64,000 bases of DNA from Hermatobates lingyangjiaoensis (GCA_026182355.1 JAPFBL010000581.1:1-64000); one strand, 5' to 3'. Counted from the first letter of the stretch, positions 21,120 to 32,880 are shown. The notes: generated from the letters alone by a model not told the origin. Translations and numbers: made by a program.

Positions 21120-21235
21120 AGAGAACATCTCAAGAGTGAGATGTAAACCTGAAAAAGAACAATGTATGTTCGAATCGTGTTGTTAGTTTCCATATTAAAC
21201 TTCTTGATTTTGTGGAGACATAATTGTTTGTAATT
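21120..21235 (+). mobile_element. PLE family F variant
   Basis: Core CTGAAAAAGAACAATGTATG then TTCGAATCGTGTTGTTAG, and tail AACTTCTTGATTTTGTGGAG. Closer to the copy at 59352 than to the other F copies. Confidence 0.6.
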
Positions 21236-21462
21236 CCCTAACATCAGTTAATTTTTGTTTTTTTAAGTTGGAATTTATTTTAAAATATGTCATTTCATTT
21301 CTTAAATGCAATTGCTAATATTTTTTTTATTTTACATAGACACAACAACGTAAATGTAACATTACCAGTGACAATGATGAAAGAAGTGTATACATTTGCA
21401 CATGCAGGCAGGAGGGAAGAAATAATCCAGTAATTATACTTCCTGGCGTGAAAAATTGTTAA

Positions 21463-21935
21463 ATTTGAAGTATTTTTAACTTTTTCGTTGGTTCAAGTAT
21501 TTAAAGTGATTATTATTTAAAGCCTGCCTCTAATGCATTTCCTAAAAGTAGTCTTTGCACAGTATATGCAAAAGTAGTCTTTTAAGTTAAAACTGTAGAA
21601 ATTGTGTAAGAAACAAATACAAGCCAAATATGGGGCGTTATTAACAATATATGTTTAAATGAAGGACTGCTTCATTAAATTGGGGCGTTATTAATGAATA
21701 CTGTGCAAAGACTACTTTTGCAAAAACTGCTACTTTTGCGCAGTATATGCAAAAACAGATACAAGCCAAATATATGGGGCGTTATTAACAATATATGTTT
21801 AAATATAGGACTGCATCATTAAATTGTTAAATATGAAGTATTTTTAACATTTTCGTTGGTTCAAGTATTTAAAGTGATTATTTTTAAAGTCTGCCTCTAA
21901 TGCATTTCCTAAAAGTGGTCTTTGCGCAGTATAAT
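21463..21935. repeat. Duplicated block with GGGGCGTTATTAA motif
   Basis: Two units about 370 bp apart share TTCGTTGGTTCAAGTATTTA, CTGCCTCTAATGCATTTCC and CTTTGCNCAGTAT. Between them CAAGCCAAATATGGGGCGTT occurs twice and the CTTTGCACAGTAT segment occurs once in the opposite orientation. It looks like nested partial duplications of one non-autonomous repeat. I cannot assign it to a class. Confidence 0.65.
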
Positions 21936-23773
21936 TTGTGCGCAGAAGGGGCTAGCGAGGGTGAGGGTGGAAGGTAATATGGCGGTTGGTAATACAACAC
22001 TTTAGGAAGGGCTGCAGTGTATGAATATTAATAATTGTGCATGTGTTGACATAGTGGGGCAGGCATAAAGGAAGGCTGGCTTTGTTCCTTGCTAGGTGTT
22101 TGGGATCTGTTGAGGAACCGTCAGCTGACAAGGCCCCTTCTATTTACACCACTCCTGGTACCTGCACCATTCTGGTCCTTTAGTCATCAGTCACCCTGCC
22201 CAGGCCCTTTTCAAACCAACAATAACTCACCCTTTACCAAGGGCCTCGTAAAGAACAGCTTCTTCTCTCACTAATAACCAGCAAACCCCCGACATCTTCA
22301 ACCACTCCTTGCCTCACTAAAAGCACTTTTTTTCCACCTCCTATTTCTTGCCCTCCCTAATTTCTTAAACATGTCTATTCATGTGGAGAACTAAAACAAG
22401 ATTGTTTCCTATCCTTTTAAAATTTCCTTTCATTGCAAACATCTTAACTCACAAAGCAGTGATCCTAAATTGTTTTTGTACCAGATCAGCAAACATCAAC
22501 CTGTTATTTGGCTATTGTATCTTTATTTTATGGCTTCATGACTCAATACCTACAAATTTATCCGTAATTTTATCCTAATTCTATTGCTACTTTTAGAAAT
22601 AATTCGTCCCAGAAAATATCAAATACTAATAATCATTAAATTCAATTTTAATAAAACTCTTCTATTCAATTTATTAATTTATATGAATATGAAGCACCTA
22701 TTTCGGTTTTCGTAATAGGTAATAATCTAAGATAGCTTTATCTTAGATTGTTATTACAATTATGATTAAAAGAACATTGGAACTCACTGAACAACTGCAT
22801 TACCATGAACAAATTCGAAGGTGCAGAATTTTTGTCTGTCTCAATAAAAACGCATGTGTTAACTTTAAACTTTAACTAGACATTTCAAAAACAAAACAAT
22901 GCAATTGTCTCAAAGATTCATTATTTCTTTTCTAATTTTTATTAAGAAAAATTAATTATGAAGTCATCTAAATCTAAATTTATATATTTGAGCTGAATTC
23001 AAAGGTGAGGCTTGTTTTCAGTTAATTAAAGAAAAAAATCTTTCGTTCTTATTTCTAATTTCATTTTTAAAGTAGTATTGTAAACTCCACCTGAATATAA
23101 TATTATCACAATTTCATTTGTAACGTAGAAAATGGTGATAACCTCAACTATGCAGATAGTGTTCTAACTGATAAGATGACTCTAGATATTTCATACAAAA
23201 ACCTTTCCTAGTTCGATTGTCAAGTGAGAAATATAAAACTTCTTATTTAAAGGTATAATCGCCTCCTTTTTACTTGTCACAGGGAATTTTCTCAATGTAA
23301 TTTAAATAATAGAGGTCCACGTTGCATTAATGGAGGCCTCCCCTGACTGAGTTTCTGATATTGATAGAATAATACTCAATACACCTAATAATAAATACAC
23401 TGCATTGCCATAATCATAGTCCGGTGCCTGAGATAGTTACCTGTTAAAAAGATTACGCAGCCACCTACAATTGCCACTTCAGACACATATTTTTCATGTT
23501 TAAGATGTTCAATCATAAACCTCTCTCACGAACTTCAACAATGTCAGACACTTCTTTCAAAGCTTAATTTCAGATTCATGAGAATATAAAAGTATTAGAC
23601 TCCGATCGAAAAATAAACCACATTGTTTACTTTATGAAGATGAAAAACTTCTGTTTACAACAGAACAATCCTTATCAAACCCATCCCTCATTCTTCCAAC
23701 TTCTTGAGTACTATGAACCCTTTCTCCTCTCGTCTACCAACCTTCGATAAAAAAGAAAAATAGTATATATATA
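21936..23773. other. Interval without recognisable gene
   Basis: The first 400 bp are less AT-rich (GCGAGGGTGAGGGTGGAAGG near 21956, CCCTGCCCAGGCCC near 22194), with short open frames I cannot identify. The rest is plain AT-rich DNA. A 16-bp-arm hairpin (AATAATCTAAGATA and complement) lies at about 22719-22757. Confidence 0.5.
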
Positions 23774-23935
23774 TCAAAATTTTACACTAAAAATGTGAAA
23801 TAAAAATTAATATTGAAACAACAATACTAAAATGAGAAAAAATATAAAGATCATTCAACCATAACAAGTGCCTATTACGGTTGAAATATCTTATTTTTTT
23901 TTGCTCATTTCTTATTGTGGCTTGAAAGTCTATAT
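23774..23935. mobile_element. PLE family A foldback, old
   Basis: Minus then plus copy, both diverged and missing the inner GACTCTGACG part. The plus arm keeps TTACGGTTGAAATATC and CATTTCTTATTGTGG. Confidence 0.7.
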
Positions 23936-23951
23936 ATAATATATATATATA

Positions 23952-24360
23952 TAATTTTCTACCGAAAATTAGAGACTGTAAGTTAGTGTTTTCAATTTCT
24001 CTATGTTTCTTTATGTACATTGTACTATAAATATATATATATATATATATACATAAAGAAACATAGAGAAATTGAAAACACTAACTTACAGTCTCTAATT
24101 TTCGGTTGAACCGTCTTCAGGAAAGATAAGATAGGGGAACCAAGCGCACTAGTACACCTCTGTCTCCTCCTGGTAGACTCTCTGTCTCCAACCGTCTCTG
24201 TACCAGTGCGCTTGGTTTCCCTCTCTTCTCTCCCCTGAAGACGGTTCAACCGAAAATTAGAGACTGTAAGTTAGTGTTTTCAATTTCTCTATGTTTCTTT
24301 ATGTAAATTAAACTGTATTTGTCCATTTCGGATCGTATTTTCAACGAAAAAGTGTATATA
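23952..24360. mobile_element. PLE family J cluster (foldback)
   Basis: A truncated plus copy (23952-24028), a TA tract, then a full inverted pair. Core: CTGAAGACGG, TTCAACCGAAAATTAGAG, tail TTTCAATTTCTCTATG and GTCCATTTCGGATCG. The arms share GAACCAAGCGCACTGGT-type sequence near the centre. The hairpin CGGTTCAACCG is perfect. Confidence 0.8.
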
Positions 24361-24372
24361 TATATATATATA

Positions 24373-24517
24373 TCAATGATCAAACCACAATAAGTGGGTT
24401 TTGACTCTGACGAAGACCGCTTGTTATGGTTGAAAGATCTTAATCTTGTTTTCCCATTTCTTATTGTGGTTTGATCATTGATTGTTATTTCACGTGTTTA
24501 TGTGAAATCTTTATATA
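24373..24517. mobile_element. PLE family A foldback, left arm truncated
   Basis: A short minus tail (ATCAATGATCAAACCACAAT) is joined to a nearly complete plus copy. Confidence 0.85.
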
Positions 24518-25190
24518 TACATATATATAATCCAGGAGTAGTGGATTACATGAGGAATCTTGAAACATCATGTCTGTTTAGAGGATATTTGAACCACATA
24601 TATCAGGAATTCTTGAAAACTGTTCTCATTCAGGTTCCGTATTGTTTTTTTTAAATAATTCATTAAACTGGATCTCTTTTCTTTAGTGAATTCTCTTTTT
24701 TCACATATTCTTTTAATGAAAACATCTTATCCATAATTATCTTGCTAATATTCTGCAATATGATGAATAATAATAATTAAGTATTATATCTCAGAGCAGC
24801 AAAAATATTGCAAAAAAAAAAAACATATAATTTGTTCCTAGGTCAGGTGAAAAAAAAAGGTAAAGAGTATTTCGCAAAGGCTTGTTTCCGAGTTGGCGAA
24901 GATATAGGACAAAGTGATATCCGTATGAGTCAGCTCCCAGGCGAGCACACATCCTGGAAACATGCCACTTCCAAGCCTTATAAATCAATTCTCTCTATCA
25001 ACCTTAAATAAACTTTTTTTGTTCTCTTTTTCCTTTTATATAAATATATAAACTTTTAAAAATACATATATATTATTTACTATTTGCAGATGATGATAGT
25101 GAATTTGTTATAAAGTATTTTGATCTATTTGAATTAGGGAAGTAATATGTGGAGGATCTTATTCCATAATATATATATATGTATATATAT
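24518..25190. other. Interval without assigned feature
   Basis: A patch at 24840-25010 has balanced composition (GTTGGCGAAGATATAGGAC, CAGCTCCCAGGCGAGCAC) and short open frames on both strands. I do not recognise either product. Confidence 0.4.
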
Positions 25191-25191
25191 A

Positions 25192-25402
25192 AATGTTTTC
25201 CTTATCTCGACCACATATATTTAACACTATTTTTCGATAATCTAGGTTTATATAATCGAGGTTTGGTCTCGATTGCAAAAATGTAACACCTTTAAGCCGT
25301 CGTTTTGTCTATTTTTGTAGACGTCATATAGAAGAACGTCGGCTTAAAGGTGTTGTATTTTTGATGCTAGACCAAACCTCGAGAAAAGAAAAATAGTGTT
25401 AT
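25192..25402. mobile_element. PLE family C foldback, core damaged
   Basis: Arms carry GACCAAACCTCGA and CTTAAAGGTGTT in opposite orientation. The hammerhead-like core between them is broken: GTAGACGTCATATAGAAG replaces one side of stem II. Confidence 0.7.
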
Positions 25403-25419
25403 GTATATATATATATTGT

Positions 25420-25735
25420 AAACAGGAAAATGATCCAAAAGGACAACCAACGTTTCACGATGAATCATAAACACAGAACTAATAACAAACACACTTTCTG
25501 TCTCTAATTTTTGGTTGAACCGTCATCAGGAGAGTTCAGGTGCAACTTTCGCTCTTGAAGGTGGACGATGTAAAAAAGACAAATGTACGTGGTTATATTA
25601 ATTGATATTAACATCTGTCAAGTTTAACATCAAAGACGACTTTAATGCTTTTGATTTCTCTATGTTTCTTTTTCTAAATTGAACTATATTTGCCCGTTTC
25701 AATTGTATTTTCAACGAAAAAATGTATATAATATA
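25420..25735. mobile_element. PLE family J inverted pair, diverged
   Basis: A minus copy with GGTTGAACCGTCATCAGG and a plus tail (GATTTCTCTATGTTTC, ATTTTCAACGAAAAA) separated by unrelated sequence. Confidence 0.65.
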
Positions 25736-25749
25736 TATATATATATATA

Positions 25750-25930
25750 TACGAGTTCAAAATTCAAGAAGAGTAATACACAGAGTAAGGAAACAGACTT
25801 AAAGACTCAAATTTTTGGTAATCCGTCTTCAGGAGAAAAGAGAAAGTGAGACCAAGCACGTTTCCTTACTCTGTGTGTTACTCTTCTTGAATTTTGAACT
25901 CATATTGTGTCCAGTTTGGATCGTGTTTCC
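25750..25930. mobile_element. PLE family I foldback
   Basis: Minus copy with full core, then a plus tail beginning at TTTCCTTACTCTGTGTG. Flanked on the left by (TA)n. The right tail ends GTCCAGTTTGGATCGTG. Confidence 0.8.
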
Positions 25931-26515
25931 TGTGACACATAGACAGAAACATAACAAAGACTCACTTTTCAATATTTTGACCGTAATAGAGGTCGTCCTC
26001 AGGTGAGGAAGTGAATTGACGGACGACAGTTAACTAAAGAACTTACCAGGTGAGGGCTAAAGCAGTGCTGCCGCAAAGGAGAAAAGTAAAAAAGGAATTA
26101 AGGAGTCGAGATGAAAGAAAAAAAAACTGTAAAACAGGAGAATAAAGGTGACGAAAACAAAAAATAAAGGAAATATATACAAAAAACTAACGGTTTAAAT
26201 TCAAGCCAGGATTCGAGCGTGCCCCTAGGAGCCAAATTCATCAGAAGCTTTTAATGTAACTTGTCTGTTATCACTGGGGACTTGTTTGAAAACTTGGACT
26301 GTGAAACAATCATTGAAGCTGAGGAGAAGGGGAATTAGCGTGAGTAGCGACAGGGAGACTGCTGCGTTTACCAACCGAAACCCTGTGATTATTCATCCGA
26401 AGGTTCAGCATCGTAGATGTTAAACCAACGTAAAAAGCATCACATTGGGTGCATTTCAAAAGGTAAGTGGGTGAATTTGTGTGTTGGGTGCATTTTCAAG
26501 TGACCTTTCTTTCTT
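25931..26515 (-). mobile_element. PLE copy (family H): GIY-YIG end, 3' region, terminal core
   Basis: On the minus strand: the GIY-YIG domain (26505 to 26187), a T-rich 3' region with GCACTGCTTTAGCCCTCACC, a core CTGAGGACGACC...GGTC with AAAATATTG, then a tail with TTGTTATGTTTCTGTC and TGTGTCACAG. The last part is shared with the solo copy at 30470, which defines family H. Confidence 0.75.
26187..26505 (-). pseudogene. PLE GIY-YIG endonuclease, frameshifted
   Basis: The minus-strand frame begins YLLKCTQCDAFYVGLTSTML then NLRMNNHR. It has the CxxC pair and YVG of the second GIY-YIG box, with Arg in LRMNxHR at the expected catalytic place. A frameshift near 26325 moves to FNDCFTVQVFKQVPSDNRQ, then KASDE; a second near 26232 restores WLLGARSNPGLNLNR and a TAG stop. 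The N-terminal reverse transcriptase part is missing. In PLEs this domain nicks target DNA for reverse transcription; this copy cannot make it. The linked 3' end fixes the direction. Confidence 0.85.
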
Positions 26516-26560
26516 TGTTTCTTTTACTGTGTCACAGTTTATTTTAAGTTTATATATATA
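26498..26560 (+). mobile_element. Family H tail fragment
   Basis: The plus strand has CTGTGTCACAGTTTATTTTAAG up to a TA tract, the same outer end as at 30725. It opposes the minus PLE copy, making another inverted arrangement. Confidence 0.6.
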
Positions 26561-26569
26561 TATATAATA

Positions 26570-26698
26570 TATACTTTTTTTCGTTGGAAATACGATCCAA
26601 AACGGACTAATATAGTTCAATATAAACAAAGAAACATAGAGAAATCAAAAGAACACACTTATAGTCTCTAATTTTTGGTTTGAACCGTCTTCAGGAGA
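26570..26698 (-). mobile_element. PLE family J end
   Basis: Minus copy: CTCCTGAAGACGG, TTCAAACC, then AAAAATTAGAG, and the tail to TCGGATCGT-like sequence (here GTTTTGGATCG). The CTC/GAG stem I is intact; GAAA is mutated to CAAA. Confidence 0.7.
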
Positions 26699-26715
26699 TA
26701 TATATATATATATAT

Positions 26716-26762
26716 ATGGTCAAACCACAATAAGAAAAATGGAAACAAAAACCCAATTGATA
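26716..26762. mobile_element. Family A remnant
   Basis: Only GGTCAAACCACAATAAG and AAAACCCAATTG remain, with the core deleted; TA tracts lie on both sides. Confidence 0.6.
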
Positions 26763-26769
26763 TATATAT

Positions 26770-26957
26770 ATGAAGTTCAAAATCACAAGGAAAAAGAAAA
26801 TTAAAAGAAATAAGTACTTTGAGGCTTTTTACTTTATGACAATAGAAAGCAAAAAAAGTTAGAAAAATAAGCTTTTTTTGGGGAGAAGGGGGCGTGAAAG
26901 GCCTCAGAGCATTTATTTCTTTTATTTTTCTTTTTCCTTCTGATTTTGAACTTCATT
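26770..26957. repeat. Foldback family R
   Basis: Arms of about 60 bp (GAAGTTCAAAATCA...) close on a spacer with GGGGAGAAGGGGGCG. The loop side has TACTTTGAGGC and GCCTCAGAGCA. No CTGANGA/GAAA core is recognisable. Confidence 0.75.
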
Positions 26958-28454
26958 GATTGAAGTCTCCTTAGATTAATTGACAACGACTCCTTAGATC
27001 AGTTCCATTCAAAGGTGGGTAACCTCCAAAATCAGTCGAACAACACCAACAGCATTTTAAGAGGTATGAAGGTTTGTTCTGTTCCTAATACATTCTAATA
27101 ATACTATGAATCTTACATACATATTAAAATTGTTTTGAAAATGACTCTCATTTAAAAAAAAAATATATCGAGACTAAATGAATTATGTTTTAAAAAAAAT
27201 ATTTATCATTATTTCTATCAATGATACTATCTCCATCATTTTTTTCATTTCCATTAAGGAAATATTTACATTTCATGAAGTACTTAAAATCAATGAGCCA
27301 AAGTTGTGGAGTGTTGTGATAAACAATCATTAGTTTACATAAAAAAAACTAGGTGCATTTCCTTCTAAAATTCAAGGATATTCAAAGAAACATCATATTT
27401 ACTACAAAGTAAAGTATGTTTTATAAGGTTTGTGCAAATTAAGTGCTTTGTACCTACACTTGTCTGTTGACTTGTGAAAAAATGTTCGTGTATAATTGAC
27501 TGAAAAATTCAGTCAGCTGAAAAATTCTAGTTAAAAAAATACTAGATATTTTTGAAGAATAATGAAAAGTGAAAAAAAAATAGTAATAAAATAAATATGA
27601 AATCCTCAAAACAGAATGTAAACCAATAGAAAATGAAATAAATTTTTAAATTATAAGTACCTAACCAAATTAGAAAAAATTTAAATGATGATTAAGTTAA
27701 TTAGCATTATAAATTCAGGGTATGCTCATTTAATTATGTGCCAGAGCAGGTAGTGTACCCTAATTGATAAGCTTTACACGTTTAATGGTTGCTACTTTGA
27801 CTAATTCCATTAATGCATTGGTGCAGATTTGTTTTCTATTGTTACATGTATGAAAGAATAAAATTCTCTCAGTTGTTTTAACTTATAAACCACATACGTT
27901 TTATTAAGTGCATATTTTATATTACTTTTCTGTACCAAGTTCATTTAAGTTGAGCATAAGTTTTCTTGTGTTATATTTACTATATTATATTTAGTATAGT
28001 GATATAGTTTTACTATATTTAGTGATAAACATCCAAGAGTATCAAGTGAATTTTTTTGTTCTTTTTTTCTTTTATTATATTCTGAGCTCTAATGGAATAA
28101 TGATTCATAATTAGTTTGATCTGGTTAAAAAATTGGAAATATTGGCAACTTTTTGGAAAATGCATTTTTTCCTGAAAAGAAAAAACAAAAAACTGTGTTC
28201 TTCTTAAAGTTTATTGCATATTAGCTTTGCATGAGTGAACAATAGATGATTATAATAATAACATTTACCTACAATTTTTATCACAATCATGATTTGTTTT
28301 CTTCTCTCAATATTCGTATGTTATCAGATTATTGGTGATTTTCTTCTTATGATTGAAAATACTACAGTTCTTTTAGGGTTTTGGTCTTCTGATTAAAACT
28401 AGTAGTATGAATCATAAGGCCTAAGCCCTCAAAAATTTCATAACATATAATATT
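26958..28454. other. AT-rich interval without recognisable gene
   Basis: No supported feature. Confidence 0.6.
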
Positions 28455-28660
28455 ATAAAAAGATTTCACATAAACACGTGAAATAACAATCAATGATCAA
28501 ACCACACTAAGAAAATGAGAAAACAAGACTAGGATCTTTCACCCGTAACAAGTGGTCTTCGTCAGAGTCAAAAACCCAACTGACTCTGACGAAGACCGCT
28601 TGTAACGGTTGAAAGATCTTAGTTTTGTTTTCCCATTTTCTTATTGTGATTTGATCATAT
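28455..28660. mobile_element. PLE family A foldback
   Basis: Both arms are nearly complete with both cores; they join at AACCCAACTGACTC. Stem II carries TTGTAACGG in the plus arm. Confidence 0.85.
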
Positions 28661-28973
28661 AATATTATATATCAAACTTCAAACGGTCTGTACACTCTTT
28701 TACTTCTTTACCCCTGTGTTTTTTTCTCTTTTCTTCTTCATTCGTTTTCTGCTTTTCCAGTGATCGTTTAAATTTTCAAATGATCAAAATGTTCAAGAAT
28801 CACCGAAATAATTATGAGTGTTTTCTTTTTGTGTTTTCATAAAACAAAAGCTGACTTCGTTATTTAAAGAATTTTCTTTATTAAAAATGGATTATTATAT
28901 ATAGAACTAAATATTATTCTATAATTTTTCATAATTCCGATGTTATTTTCAATTTCTACATATTCACATATTC

Positions 28974-29160
28974 GACTTCTACATATAAAACAAATTATTT
29001 ATATGGTAATATTTTTGACAACAAAATAATTCATATATTTTAGAAAACACCTCCGCTTGATTTAATCAACGTTGAAAAAAATAAATGTTTTCTTCTTTGA
29101 ACCACATATATTGAAAACTTTTTTTTCTTTTCTATCAAGGTTTGTTCTTGATAAAATAAA
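28974..29160. repeat. Direct duplication, first copy
   Basis: About 180 bp repeated at 29828-30005 with few differences, from CGACTTCTACATATAAAAC to CTATCAAGGTTTGTTCT. It includes AACACCTCCGCTTGATTTAA and the start of a family C tail. Confidence 0.8.
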
Positions 29161-29827
29161 TAAAAATTTGGTCTCAATATTTACTTATATAATAATGATT
29201 ATTTTAATAGAGAGACACTTTCCTTCAACATTAGTGTTGAGCTGTAAGATTCAAAAATAAAGTTTATATGTGTCAGTCAAAATACATTATATAAAAGAAA
29301 ATAAGGTAAGAGTTTGAAAAGAAATAGAAATTTCGTTTGAAATGGTGTATAGTTTGAGTTTTTATGATTCAGGAAGAGAAGTAGATATCAGAATAATGCA
29401 AAATAAGTCGAGAAGATAATGACTACTTGATTTATCGCAAAAAAAAAATGGTAGGCTTTGCTGACTGATGGCCCAGTTGTTGGAGAGGTTTTTTGATAAA
29501 AACCGGTTTGAAGCTATTATCAGTGGATACAGATGTCTGACTATCTCTGACCACCACTATCTGCAGATGGTCTGACAGTGCTTCAACAAATACACACAAG
29601 CTGGAACACACGTGTTTCACCTTCCCCCACCCACCATATTAAACAGAACACTCCTTACATAAATATCAGAACGCTTTTAGCGCCCAAACACAAATAAACC
29701 TATTCACTTGCTTGAGACGTTCGATGAAAATATGTCTCACGAATTTATCTTCTACCCTGGAAGCATTTATCTTCCACTCGACAGTTATTGAGTATTACCA
29801 AAGTATCCACTTTTACAAGCCTTCAGC
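29161..29827. other. Spacer between duplicates, unassigned
   Basis: Between the duplicates is a patch of balanced composition (29450-29830; for example CACCTTCCCCCACCCACC near 29618). Short open frames exist, but nothing is recognisable. Confidence 0.4.
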
Positions 29828-30195
29828 GACTTCTACATATAAAACACAAATTATTTATATGGTCATATTTTTGACAACAAAATAATTCATATATTTTAGA
29901 AAACACCTCCGCTTGATTTAATCAACGTTGAAAAAAATATTTTTTTTCTTCTTTGAACCATATATATTGAAAACTTTTTTTTCTTTTCTATCAAGGTTTG
30001 TTCTAACTTCAAACAATACAATTCCTTTAAGCCAACATTTCGTATTTGTAGACATCTTCACAGCTAGATTTAATTCTGTATCAATGTAGCCTTGAAAATG
30101 AATACAAATATAGATGATATTTCGGCTTAAAGGTGTTCTATTGTTTGAAGCTAGACCAAACCTCGATAAAAAAAAAAACTAGAGTTCTTCAAATA
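29828..30195. mobile_element. Second duplicate plus family C inverted pair
   Basis: The duplicate leads into a complete family C foldback: minus arm with AAGCCAACATTTCGTATTTG and plus arm with TTGAAAATGAATAC, then ATTTCGGCTTAAAGG and GACCAAACCTCGA. The first copy at 28974 broke off at the start of this C element. Confidence 0.75.
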
Positions 30196-30469
30196 TAAAT
30201 AAGCTCTTATTAGTGCGAGAGACACAATTATTTTGAATTCAAAGATTGAACTAAAAAAATTATCGTTTAGTCATTTACCCAAGTAGAATGGGTATTTGAT
30301 TGTACTTCAAAATATCAAACTTCTCATACATTTGAGTATGTGTACAACTTTAATAAACTTGAATAACACTTTAAACTGTCTTTCAAATTAAAATTCAAAT
30401 AAACGAAATGCATATCACATTTTTTTTACAATTTTTAGAGTTTTCTACTAATTTTTTTATACATTTCTT

Positions 30470-30725
30470 TAATTTTTCATTTTTTATTTTCTTCACCTTT
30501 ATTCTTCTTTTTTTTCTTTGATCACGACTCTTCGGTTCTTTTTTATTTTTCTCCTTCGCGATAGCACTGCTTTAGCCCTCACCCAGTGAGATCTATACTT
30601 GACTGTCGTCCTTCGTCAATTCACTTCTTCTCCTGAGAACGACCGCCATAACGGTCGAGATATTGAAAATTGAGTCTTTCTTATGTTTTTTTCTGTGTGT
30701 CACAGTTTATTTTAAGTGTATAATA
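30470..30725 (+). mobile_element. PLE family H end
   Basis: T-rich 3' region, GCACTGCTTTAGCCCTCACC, then CTC, CTGAGAA, a CGACCG/CGGTC hairpin, GAGA, TATTGAAAATT, GAG, and the TGTGTGTCACAG tail into a TA tract. Stem I CTC/GAG is intact; the last box is GAGA instead of GAAA. Confidence 0.75.
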
Positions 30726-30739
30726 TATATATATTAAAC

Positions 30740-30905
30740 TAGATTTCACATAAGCACATGAAATAACAAACAATGATCAAACTAGAATATGACAAGGGAA
30801 AACAAGACTAACATCTTCACAACCGTAACAAGCGGTCTTCGTCAGAGTCAAAACCCCAACTCACTTTCTCACTTTTTTCCCTTTCATATTGTGGTTTGAC
30901 CATTA
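30740..30905. mobile_element. PLE family A foldback
   Basis: Full minus copy, then only the outer tail of the plus copy (CATATTGTGGTTTGACC) before a (TA)n tract. Confidence 0.8.
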
Positions 30906-30929
30906 TATATATATATATATATATATATA

Positions 30930-31230
30930 TACGAGTTCAAAATTCAAGAAGAGTAACACACAGAGTAAGGAACACACTTACAGACTCAAATTTTTGGGTA
31001 ATCCGTCTTCAGAAGAAAAGAAAGGGAGACCAAGCACGTTGTAGACGCAATGTCAAGTAACCCAACAGTTGCGTCTACAACGTGCTTGGTCACCCTTTCT
31101 CTTTTCTCCTGAAGACGGATTACCCGAAAATTTGAGTCTGTAAGTGTATTTCCTTACTCTGTGTGTTACTCTTCTTGAATTTTGAACTCGTTTTGTGTCC
31201 AGTTTGGATCGTGTTTCGTTTAATTAAGTG
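30930..31230. mobile_element. PLE family I foldback, complete
   Basis: Arms of about 140 bp, with a central segment GTTGTAGACGCAA/TTGCGTCTACAAC that is itself inverted. In the plus arm CTC (31106), CTGAAGA, CGG-ATTAC-CC-type hairpin, GAAAATTT and GAG (31134) are all present. The outer tail ends GTGTTTCGTTTAATTAA. Confidence 0.85.
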
Positions 31231-31250
31231 ATATATATAGATAGATATAT

Positions 31251-31508
31251 GAGCCGTTTATTTTGAAAGTGGCCCTAATTCCATTTTCCAAAAAAATTTA
31301 GCTAGCTATTTAATTAATTACATTTTTACGTTATCTTTTCCTTTTGCAGCAAATTGTACAAAATTTATTTAAAATTACTAAGTTTTTTTATAACAAAAAT
31401 TAGTTGATAAATAAAATGACAATATTTTTTAATTTTGTAAAATGCAAACCCTTAAATATCTCGATTTTAACATAAATGGAATTAGGCCACTTTCAAAATA
31501 AGAGGCTC
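31251..31508. mobile_element. MITE with 35-bp terminal inverted repeats
   Basis: The ends GAGCCGTTTATTTTGAAAGT and (complement) GAGCCTCTTATTTTGAAAGT continue with GGCC(C)TAATTCCATTT. TA repeats flank both ends, compatible with a TA target duplication as in Tc1/mariner-like MITEs. The interior is AT-rich and non-coding. Confidence 0.75.
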
Positions 31509-32029
31509 ATATATATATTTAGGCGTTTTTATGCAGAAATCTAAGGTTGCAAGTTAACAGTATCATAAGTCGGACATACAAAAACGGGGAACAACTAACA
31601 AGTTATTGAAGCGACTTTAATATCTAAGCTTCCAAGGTAACGAATCCTAACATAAATGTTGCTATGTTAATATTAGTTCAATATTTTTGAATTTAATTAC
31701 TGATTGACGCTTCATACATATTTATATTTTAAGTCCACGTATTAAATGGTGCTAATGGCTACTTATTTAAAATAGCTGGACACAGAGTTAGATTGATTGA
31801 CTTGTTTTTAAAGGCCAAGTCAATCTGGAATGCTAATCGGATCGCGAAAAAACAAAACTATGAGTAGAACTCATTTGATAGATATAAAGATAGATATAAA
31901 TGAGTGAACGTGAATCCCTCCCTGACATCGTTACTCCAGGTATTTATCATAAATGATTCTTTACTTCACAGTAATGAACAACAAATCAAATCCACCTTCC
32001 CTAGAAAAAAGGACTGATAAAACATAGAG
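31509..32029. other. AT-rich interval without recognisable gene
   Basis: No supported feature. Confidence 0.55.
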
Positions 32030-32880
32030 TAGAATTGAGTCATTTCCTCACAGGGTTATAGGACAATTTGATTTTCTTGTTGATTTTGATAGAACCAGAA
32101 TTGAAAAGAATATACTTATGTCAGGATAAGACAAAGAATTTAGTTGAACTGAGGGGCTCAGTTTATTTTATTAGACCCAGCTTTGAGCAGAACTGTTGAC
32201 CTTGGTTGAGAATGATAGACGAAATATTGAGCAGACTAGATTCCTTATTTGACACTGTCAAATAATTGAGTAAACATCTGGCAATGACAGTTAAACAACT
32301 GAGAAGAACCCGTGTCCTTCAATGATTATGATAAACCAATCAAAGAATAAACAAGATACGTGAGCATTAAATATAACTTTAGAAAATGACATGGATTATA
32401 GAAAAATCATTGAGAACTTGAATCCTCATCGAAGTTAATTGAGAAACATTGAGCAGAACTCATTCTCTTGGTTGAGAATGACGGGAAAAACTGCATACTT
32501 CATTTAACAGGTATTCGTCAATTAGAACTCGAATTTTTAGCTGAAATGATGCATCATTTATTGCGGGGAACTCTAGTTCTGATTCATGAAAGAAATATAA
32601 ACATTGTACTGAACTCATGTATTTGGTTAGTAATGATACCAATCATAGTAATCCAATCAATGATAGTTGATTGAATAAACAAGATTTATCATTTGATAAG
32701 GAAGGTAATAAACCAACTATTGGGCAGAACTGGAGTTCATCATCAAAAACTATAAAACATAAAAAGAAACTGGGGTTCTTATTACACAGTAATAGATAAT
32801 CTATTCAGCAAAAACTCGAGTCCTTGATTGATTATTATAGAAAAAGAATTGTGCAAATTAGATTGCTTATCTAAAAAAGA
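32030..32880. repeat. Old degenerate tandem repeat
   Basis: The phrases TTGAGCAGAACT, CTTGGTTGAGAATGATAGA and close variants recur at least eight times (for example 32192, 32233, 32299, 32452, 32600, 32716, 32810). Spacing is irregular, about 40-60 nt where adjacent units can be followed. Units are strongly diverged, so open frames inside are accidental. Confidence 0.55.
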
